A DNA stretch of 19,602 nt from Pedobacter sp. UBA1951 (lineage in GTDB: Bacteria > Bacteroidota > Bacteroidia > Sphingobacteriales > Sphingobacteriaceae), in assembly GCA_002336465.1 (NCBI GenBank), contig DDEP01000207.1, forward strand, positions 1 to 19,602. The letters are read 5' to 3'. A program made the translations under genes and the position numbers. Position 1 is the first letter of the stretch; each line of letters opens with the position of its first letter. The notes under the pieces were generated by a model, which saw only the letters and a list, made by a program, of their open reading frames with translations, was not told the DNA's origin and made no database searches. Positions 14,566 through 19,602 of this stretch are shown here, piece by piece.

Positions 14566-14931
14566 ATGAATAGCGATATTTTAAAAACAAAAACTAAAGC
14601 ATATTCACTATCAATTGGCAAATTAATAATTAACCTTTCTCATAATGTGTTAAATAAAAATTATTCGAATCAGCTAGTTAGATGTTCAAGCTCTGTTGAC
14701 GCAAATTATAGAGCAACTGCAGAGCAAAATCAACCGCTGATTTTTTGAATAAACTGAAAATTGTTGAAGAAGAACTGGATGAAACGATGTTCTTTCTTGA
14801 ATTGTTACCAGAATTTAATCCTAATCTAAGGAACTATTCAAGAAAATTGAGATGAAGCAAACGAGCTTCTTGCTGTCATTGTTACATCTATTGTTACTAT
14901 TCGCAAGAACGAACAAAATCGTAAATTGTAA
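14566..14931 (+). pseudogene. Decayed four-helix-bundle (23S rRNA intervening-sequence type) protein gene
   Basis: Three reading frames carry successive parts of one recognisable protein. Frame 1 from ATG 14566 gives ILKTKTKAYSLSIGKLI, then SNQLVRCSSSVDANYRA. The next frame gives STADFLNKLKIVEEELDETM and FFLELLPEFNPNL. The last part gives KELFKKIE and then DEANELLAVIVTSIVTIRKN, ending at TAA 14929-14931. These match the family pattern of SxQLxRSxxSxxANYREA, DF..KL.I...E..E..FWLELL and NELL.IxxxSIxTxRKN. Single-base losses near 14718, 14827 and 14851 account for the shifts; three losses restore the original frame. Repaired, it would encode about 122 aa, the usual family length. Several lesions make a single sequencing error unlikely. 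The last codons lie within the right inverted repeat. Confidence 0.75.
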
Positions 14932-14947
14932 TTCTAAAATCGTAAAT
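14920..14947 (-). repeat. Right 28-bp terminal inverted repeat
   Basis: It reads CGTAAATT at its left end and TCGTAAAT at its right end on the plus strand, the complement of the left copy at 14534-14561 with five central mismatches. It covers the last three codons and stop of the pseudogene. Confidence 0.7.
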
Positions 14948-14952
14948 AAAAA

Positions 14953-15792
14953 ATGCGTAACCTCTGGATTTTCATAAATAGATATAACGCATTTTTCCTT
15001 TTTATCATATTCTTTATCGTTGGCATTGTACTTACACTTAAAAACAATGCTTATCAACGTAACGTTATCATCAATTCAACCAATTCGGTTGTAGGTAATG
15101 CTTATGCCAAGCTTAATGTAATTAAAAGGTATCTTAACCTTAGACAGGTTAATGATAGCTTAGCACTTGAAAATGCACAGCTAAAAACCAGCATTTTAGC
15201 TCTCAACAGTGTTGATAGTACCAAAACCTCGGTTATTAAGGATACCGTTAACCATCAGCAATACACTATATTAAGTGCAATGGTGATCAAAAACTCCATT
15301 AATCTTGCAAATAATATCATTACCGTTAACAAAGGTAGTAACGATGGCATTGCAAAAGACATGGCAGTAATTTCTCCTCAAAAGGGAGTAATCGGTTTTG
15401 TATTGGAGGTTTCTCCTCATTTTGCTACCATCAGAACTTTATTAAATAAAGACACTTACATTAGTGTGGTACTCAAAAAGAACAATGCTTATGGCAGCTT
15501 GGTATGGGGCGATAAAAATTTCGATTTTAGAAAAGCCTATGTTAAAGAAATACCCAATCACTTTAAAGTAAATATAGGCGATACCATCGTTACCTCAGGT
15601 GCTGGTGGTTTTCCTAAAGGAATAGAAGTAGGTCGTATCAGCCAGACCCAAATTAGTACCGGCGACAGCTTTATGACCCTTGAAGTTGCTTTATTTAATG
15701 ATTTTAGCACATTGCAATATGTATATATCATTAAAGACAGATACAGTTCAGAAATAAAAAACCTCCAGGAAACTTCAAAAAATGAACAGTAA
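14953..15792 (+). CDS. mreC: Rod shape-determining protein MreC
   Basis: A 279-aa bitopic periplasmic scaffold of the elongasome. One membrane helix lies at about residues 12-30 (NAFFLFIIFFIVGIVLTL). A coiled coil follows at about 50-85 with LRQVNDSLALENAQLKTSIL, then the two beta domains of MreC (NLANNIITVNKGSNDGIAKD, KGVIGFVLEVSPHFATIRTL, VTSGAGGFPKGIEVGRI). The length is typical. It overlaps mreD by 11 bp. Its start is 5 bp from the right repeat of the insert, so its mRNA must come through the insert from mreB or from a promoter inside the insert. Confidence 0.95.
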   Translation: MRNLWIFINRYNAFFLFIIFFIVGIVLTLKNNAYQRNVIINSTNSVVGNAYAKLNVIKRYLNLRQVNDSLALENAQLKTSILALNSVDSTKTSVIKDTVNHQQYTILSAMVIKNSINLANNIITVNKGSNDGIAKDMAVISPQKGVIGFVLEVSPHFATIRTLLNKDTYISVVLKKNNAYGSLVWGDKNFDFRKAYVKEIPNHFKVNIGDTIVTSGAGGFPKGIEVGRISQTQISTGDSFMTLEVALFNDFSTLQYVYIIKDRYSSEIKNLQETSKNEQ

Positions 15793-16297
15793 ACTTATAT
15801 TCTATAATATCATCAGGTGGTTTTTGCTCTTATTTGTGCAGATTTTCCTACTACGCAACGTGATATTTTATAATTTATCTACTCCATTTCTTTACGTACT
15901 GTTTTTATTAGTATTACCTTTTGGTATTCCAAACTTTCTGCTTTACCTCATTGCATTTGGTACAGGTTTAACACTTGATGCTTTTTATGACACCTTAGGT
16001 GTGCATACAACTGCATGTGTAACATTAATGTACGTGCGTATTGCATTTATCAATCTTAGTCTAAATCGCGATTCTATAGACGAACCTGAACCTTCATTAG
16101 GTAATATGGGTTTCAAGTGGTTTGCTTTATATGCCACATTATGCATATTTGCCCATCATATAATATTGTTCTTTTTAGAAGCTTTTAAGTTAAATGAATT
16201 TGTATATACTTTAACCCGAGCTTTATTAAGTATGGTCTTTACTTTGTTTACAGTATTATTAACCGAGTTCATTTTCCATAATAGAAAATCAGTATAA
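15782..16297 (+). CDS. mreD: Rod shape-determining protein MreD
   Basis: A 171-aa polytopic membrane protein of the elongasome. About five hydrophobic segments can be seen (for example WFLLLFVQIFLLRNVIFY, LYVLFLLVLPFGIPNFLLYL, WFALYATLCIFAHHIILFF). The sequence is poorly conserved, as is normal for MreD, and the call rests on topology, size and position between mreC and PBP2. The TLDAFYDTLGVHTTACV segment is in keeping with Bacteroidota MreD. Its ATG lies within the end of mreC and its stop overlaps the PBP2 start (TAATG), indicating translational coupling on both sides. Confidence 0.92.
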   Translation: MNSKLIFYNIIRWFLLLFVQIFLLRNVIFYNLSTPFLYVLFLLVLPFGIPNFLLYLIAFGTGLTLDAFYDTLGVHTTACVTLMYVRIAFINLSLNRDSIDEPEPSLGNMGFKWFALYATLCIFAHHIILFFLEAFKLNEFVYTLTRALLSMVFTLFTVLLTEFIFHNRKSV

Positions 16298-18282
16298 TGG
16301 ATCAGCTGTTTAACCGAAAATATATCATTCAGGGCCTGTTCATCTTGCTTTCACTTATTTTAATAGGAAAGCTTTTTTACATGCAGGTGCTTAGCGATAA
16401 GTATTTTTTGAGTGCAAACAGCAATGCTTTAAGAAAAATATCCATCTATCCGGCACGGGGTGTCATTTACGACAGGAATAACAAAGTTTTAGCACAAAAT
16501 CAACCCACATACGATTTGATGGTTACCCCTAACCAAGTAAAACCATTTGATACGCTTTCGCTTTGCAATATCATTGGTATTACGATGGAGGAGTTCAGAG
16601 AAAAATTCCGTAAAGCCGTTGTTCATTCCCGCAACCAAGCATTTATTTTCCAGAAATTATTATCTGTAGAAACCTATGCCACATTGCAGGAAAAAATGTT
16701 CAACTATAAGGGTTTTTATGTACAAAAAAGAACCATAAGGTATTATCCAGATAGTATTGCCGGACAGTTTTTAGGTTACATCAGAGAAGTAAACAACAAC
16801 GAAATTGAAAAATATCAGGGTTACTATAAATTAGGGGATTACATTGGTAAAACTGGGCTTGAAAAACAATATGAAACAGAACTGAGAGGTAAAAAAGGGA
16901 TTATCAACATGCTTTACAATGTACATAATGTTCCCCAAGGAAGTTATGCTGATGGCAAGTTCGATTCTCTTGCTGTTGCCGGAAACCAGATTACCACCAC
17001 AATAGATAGTAGGATTCAAAAATTAGGTGAAGAGCTTTTAGCCAATAAAGTAGGAAGCGTGGTAGCCATTGAACCCTCTACCGGAGAAATTCTTGCTTTT
17101 GTAAGCAGCCCCGGTTATGACCCCAACAAAATGGTAGGTAAAGAAACCAACGACAGTTATAAAAATCTATTTGCCAATCCTTATAAGCCATTCTTTAATC
17201 GCCCTTTACGTGGACGCTATTCGCCAGGTTCGGCATTTAAACCTTTAGATGCGCTTATTGCTTTACAAGAAGGTGCTATAGATCCCAATACCACTTTTAA
17301 CTGCCCGGGATATTATTGGGCAGGTAACCGTAAATTTAAATGTGAGCACGTTGATGGAAACATCTCATTAAGAAGAGGTATAGCTCGTTCATGTAATACT
17401 TACTTCTATTCCATTTTTGCTAAAATGATGACCAAAAATGGTTTAAAGAAACAACACGCTACTTATGACGAATGGCAAAATAAAGTAAGGAAATTTGGCA
17501 TAGGCGATACTTTAGGTATCGATTTTCCGGGTGAAAGCGCTTATAAACTCTTTACCGCAGAAGATAACACCAAACGCCACGGAAAGTACTGGGGTTACAC
17601 CACCATTCTTTCGGTAGCCATTGGACAAGGAGAGATCAGTACAACCCCTTTACAAATGGCCAACATTATGGCTATCATTGCCAACAGAGGGTATTATATC
17701 AAACCGCATGTGGTAAAAGGTATTGGCAACGATAAACACATAGACCCCAAGTATAAAGAAAAGCACTACGCAGGTATAGATGCCCGCCATTTTGAACCTG
17801 TAATTGACGGAATGCAGGACGCCGTAAACAGCTCTATAGGTACGGCTAAGGAGTCTCAAATACCCAATATCTTAATGTGTGGCAAGACAGGAACAGTACA
17901 AAATAATCAAGGTAAGAATCACTCTGTGTTTATTGGTTTTGCCCCACGCGAAAATCCTAAGATTGCCATTGCTGTAATTGTAGAAAATGGTGGTTATGGA
18001 GGTGCTTACGCAGCTCCTATTGCCAGCTATATTACCGAGAAATATTTAACCGATACCTTAACTGGCCGTCGTATTAATGGTGCTACCATAGAACAATATA
18101 AAGCTGCAAACTTATTGCCCGAATTGAAAGAAAAAATCGTTAAACCTAAATTAAAAACCGATAGCTTAAACCAAGCTGCCGATACTACAAAACGTGAGTT
18201 ACCGATTAAAACAAAAATAAATCAGCATACCTTTAATAAAACAGCAGTAGAACCTAAACCAAATGCAACAGCAACAAAGTAA
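16297..18282 (+). CDS. mrdA: Penicillin-binding protein 2 (elongasome transpeptidase)
   Basis: A 661-aa class B PBP that cross-links new lateral-wall peptidoglycan. An N-terminal membrane anchor lies at about residues 9-30, followed by the non-catalytic pedestal (YPARGVIYDRNNKVLAQNQP, GKTGLEKQYETELRG). The transpeptidase domain has all three motifs: SAFK with Ser312 and Lys315, SCN at 365-367, and KTG at 530-532. YSPGSAFKP and GQGEISTTPLQMA are typical PBP2 neighbours. The C-terminal tail after about residue 600 is Lys/Thr/Pro-rich and probably disordered. Its last 20 bp overlap rodA, consistent with the fixed pairing of PBP2 with the SEDS glycosyltransferase. Confidence 0.96.
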   Translation: MDQLFNRKYIIQGLFILLSLILIGKLFYMQVLSDKYFLSANSNALRKISIYPARGVIYDRNNKVLAQNQPTYDLMVTPNQVKPFDTLSLCNIIGITMEEFREKFRKAVVHSRNQAFIFQKLLSVETYATLQEKMFNYKGFYVQKRTIRYYPDSIAGQFLGYIREVNNNEIEKYQGYYKLGDYIGKTGLEKQYETELRGKKGIINMLYNVHNVPQGSYADGKFDSLAVAGNQITTTIDSRIQKLGEELLANKVGSVVAIEPSTGEILAFVSSPGYDPNKMVGKETNDSYKNLFANPYKPFFNRPLRGRYSPGSAFKPLDALIALQEGAIDPNTTFNCPGYYWAGNRKFKCEHVDGNISLRRGIARSCNTYFYSIFAKMMTKNGLKKQHATYDEWQNKVRKFGIGDTLGIDFPGESAYKLFTAEDNTKRHGKYWGYTTILSVAIGQGEISTTPLQMANIMAIIANRGYYIKPHVVKGIGNDKHIDPKYKEKHYAGIDARHFEPVIDGMQDAVNSSIGTAKESQIPNILMCGKTGTVQNNQGKNHSVFIGFAPRENPKIAIAVIVENGGYGGAYAAPIASYITEKYLTDTLTGRRINGATIEQYKAANLLPELKEKIVKPKLKTDSLNQAADTTKRELPIKTKINQHTFNKTAVEPKPNATATK

Positions 18283-19528
18283 CAGATTCTTCTTTAAAGT
18301 AGATTGGATTACCATATTGATATATATGGCTTTGTGCACTATAGGCTGGATCAATATTCACTCTGCCGTTTATAATCCAGATAAAGCCTTTGCTTTTAGT
18401 TTTACCGCAGTTGACGGTAAACAATTGATCTTTATCATTTCTGGTCTTATTTTAGGGTTTGTTATCTTATTGCTAGAGTCTAAATTCTTCAGCATATTTG
18501 CTCCCATAGTTTATGGTGTTACCATTCTACTTTTAATTGCTGTGCTTGTTGTAGGGCGTAATGTGGGTGGTAATCAGGCTTGGATACCCATAGGTACCTT
18601 TAGGCTACAACCCTCAGAATTTGCAAAATTTGGCACTGCTTTATTATTAGCAAGATATATCAATACTTTTAATCCCAAGCTAACCTCTTTCAAATCTATA
18701 GTAATCTGCCTTGCAATTATTGCTTTACCTATGGGGCTCATTATGCTACAGCCCGATGCAGGTTCTACTTTGGTGTTCTTATCTTTCATGTTTCCTTTAT
18801 ATAGAGAAGGCTTACCAGGATATTTATTGATTATTTTTTGGGGCATGGTATTGCTCTTTATCCTCAACTTATACATGAGCCAACTTACGCTAATCATCAG
18901 TATTCTGGTTATTGGCATAGCTTTTATCTTCTTATACCGTAAAAAAATACAAAAGATTATTGTTGTAGCCATTATTACCGTAGCTGCTATAGGTTATCTT
19001 TTTGTGGCTAAATTCGCATTTGAAAATGTATTACAACCACATCAGCGCACACGTATAGAGCTTAATTTAGGCTTAAAGACCGATAATAAGGGTGCGGGAT
19101 ATAACGTAAGGCAATCCAAAATAGCTATCGGAGCTGGACAAGTAACCGGCCGTGGTTATCTACAAGGTACGCAAACAAAGTATGGCTACGTACCAGAACA
19201 AAGTACCGATTTTATTTTTTCTACTGTAGGTGAAGAATGGGGTTTTGTAGGTTGTACTACCGTTATTGTTCTATATGCTTTCTTGCTCTTGCGCATTATA
19301 AATATGGCAGAAAGACAGCGTTCTACATTCTCAAGGGTGTATGGCTATTCGTTGGCCTGCATTATCTTTTTCCACGTTTTCATTAATATAGGGATGGCTA
19401 CGGGAATTATGCCAGTAATAGGTATTCCGCTTCCTTTTATTAGTTACGGAGGTTCTTCCTTGTGGAGTTTTACTGTCCTGTTGTTCATCTTCCTTAAGTT
19501 AGATTCGAACAGGATGGGCTTTATTTAA
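18263..19528 (+). CDS. rodA: Peptidoglycan glycosyltransferase RodA (SEDS family)
   Basis: A 421-aa SEDS polymerase that extends glycan strands from lipid II with PBP2. About ten hydrophobic segments are visible. Family motifs: GGNQAWIPIGTFRLQPSEFAK split across residues 102-122, a large periplasmic loop holding GRGYLQGTQTKYGYVPEQSTDFIF with the catalytic Asp316, GEEWGFVG, and near the C-terminus GIPLPFISYGGSSL. Compared with divisome FtsW, the elongasome context and adjacent PBP2 identify it as RodA. It closes the mre operon. Its stop overlaps the 3' end of a convergent gene by a few bases, leaving no room for a terminator between them. Confidence 0.96.
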   Translation: MQQQQSNRFFFKVDWITILIYMALCTIGWINIHSAVYNPDKAFAFSFTAVDGKQLIFIISGLILGFVILLLESKFFSIFAPIVYGVTILLLIAVLVVGRNVGGNQAWIPIGTFRLQPSEFAKFGTALLLARYINTFNPKLTSFKSIVICLAIIALPMGLIMLQPDAGSTLVFLSFMFPLYREGLPGYLLIIFWGMVLLFILNLYMSQLTLIISILVIGIAFIFLYRKKIQKIIVVAIITVAAIGYLFVAKFAFENVLQPHQRTRIELNLGLKTDNKGAGYNVRQSKIAIGAGQVTGRGYLQGTQTKYGYVPEQSTDFIFSTVGEEWGFVGCTTVIVLYAFLLLRIINMAERQRSTFSRVYGYSLACIIFFHVFINIGMATGIMPVIGIPLPFISYGGSSLWSFTVLLFIFLKLDSNRMGFI

Positions 19529-19602
19529 TCAGCCTTTTCACGTATAATTTTCTTGATCAGCGCAATTTGCCCTAAATGGTAATGCGTGTGTTCAATGATA
19601 CC
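19525..19602 (-). CDS. DinB-like / putative metal-dependent hydrolase (C-terminal fragment)
   Basis: Only the last 25 codons are in the window; the gene enters from the right and stops at 19527-19525. The visible end contains EHTHYHLGQIALIKKIIREK. The HxxYHxGQI pattern is the C-terminal metal-ligand helix of DinB/YfiT/DUF1572-type four-helix proteins, in which the last His of the metal triad lies. The overlap with the rodA stop is convergent. The family assignment rests on this short motif alone. Confidence 0.55.
   Translation of the reverse strand, partial: GIIEHTHYHLGQIALIKKIIREKAD

Larger units (their letters stand above)
14534..14947 (+). mobile_element. IVS-like four-helix-bundle cassette with terminal inverted repeats
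   Basis: The mreB-mreC gap consists almost entirely of one unit: a 28-bp left repeat, a decayed four-helix-bundle gene and a 28-bp right repeat. It begins 4 bp after the mreB stop and ends 5 bp before the mreC start. Four-helix-bundle proteins of this kind are known from intervening sequences in 23S rRNA genes and as stand-alone genes in Bacteroidota. No transposase gene and no clear target duplication are seen, so mobility would need to be supplied by another element, or the unit is a relic. Confidence 0.55.

Noticed and set aside
14563..14748. A 61-residue stand-alone small protein between mreB and mreC
   Set aside because: It is the N-terminal piece of the frameshifted four-helix-bundle gene; the remaining motifs continue in the other frames.
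18263..18282. PBP2/rodA overlap as an annotation error
   Set aside because: Both ends are sound, and overlapping genes for SEDS-PBP pairs are common.

Overview
The window (about 37% GC by eye) reads as chromosomal DNA of a Bacteroidota species, most likely family Sphingobacteriaceae and Pedobacter-like. Grounds: a TonB-dependent receptor with an N-terminal carboxypeptidase-regulatory-like domain, a Bacteroidota-type envelope lipoprotein, no Shine-Dalgarno signal before most genes, and several promoters of the Bacteroidota type (TTTG near -33, TAnnTTTG near -7). The genus is an inference.

Layout. Positions 1-3411 (minus) hold an outer-membrane pair: the 5' part of a beta-helix-like lipoprotein gene and, upstream of it, a TonB-dependent receptor. 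Each is preceded by tandem TTAA-type repeats on an 11-bp period, resembling binding arrays of PhoB/PhoP-family regulators. Positions 3525-10905 (all minus) hold housekeeping genes: a DUF962/Mpo1-like membrane protein, rny (RNase Y), a compact structured RNA with its own promoter and U-tract, zapA, a coiled-coil partner gene, pheT, a secreted endonuclease/exonuclease/phosphatase-fold enzyme, radC and rpsT. From 11160 the strand switches to plus: purN and purH (purine synthesis), then the rod-shape and elongasome operon mreB-mreC-mreD-PBP2-rodA. A convergent DinB-like gene fragment ends the window.

How genes work together. MreBCD, PBP2 and RodA form the lateral-wall synthesis machine; mreC to rodA are translationally coupled by overlaps. 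ZapA and the adjacent coiled-coil protein probably belong to division. PurN and PurH catalyse the third and the last two steps of IMP synthesis. The receptor and lipoprotein probably form a nutrient-uptake module under one transcriptional activator.

Most notable: (1) seven consecutive 11-bp repeats directly abutting a -7 element before the TonB receptor, with a weaker related array before the lipoprotein; (2) a decayed four-helix-bundle (23S rRNA intervening-sequence-type) gene with three frameshifts, bracketed by 28-bp imperfect inverted repeats, filling the whole mreB-mreC gap; (3) an about 89-nt hairpin RNA between zapA and rny, a candidate 6S-type RNA or rny leader.
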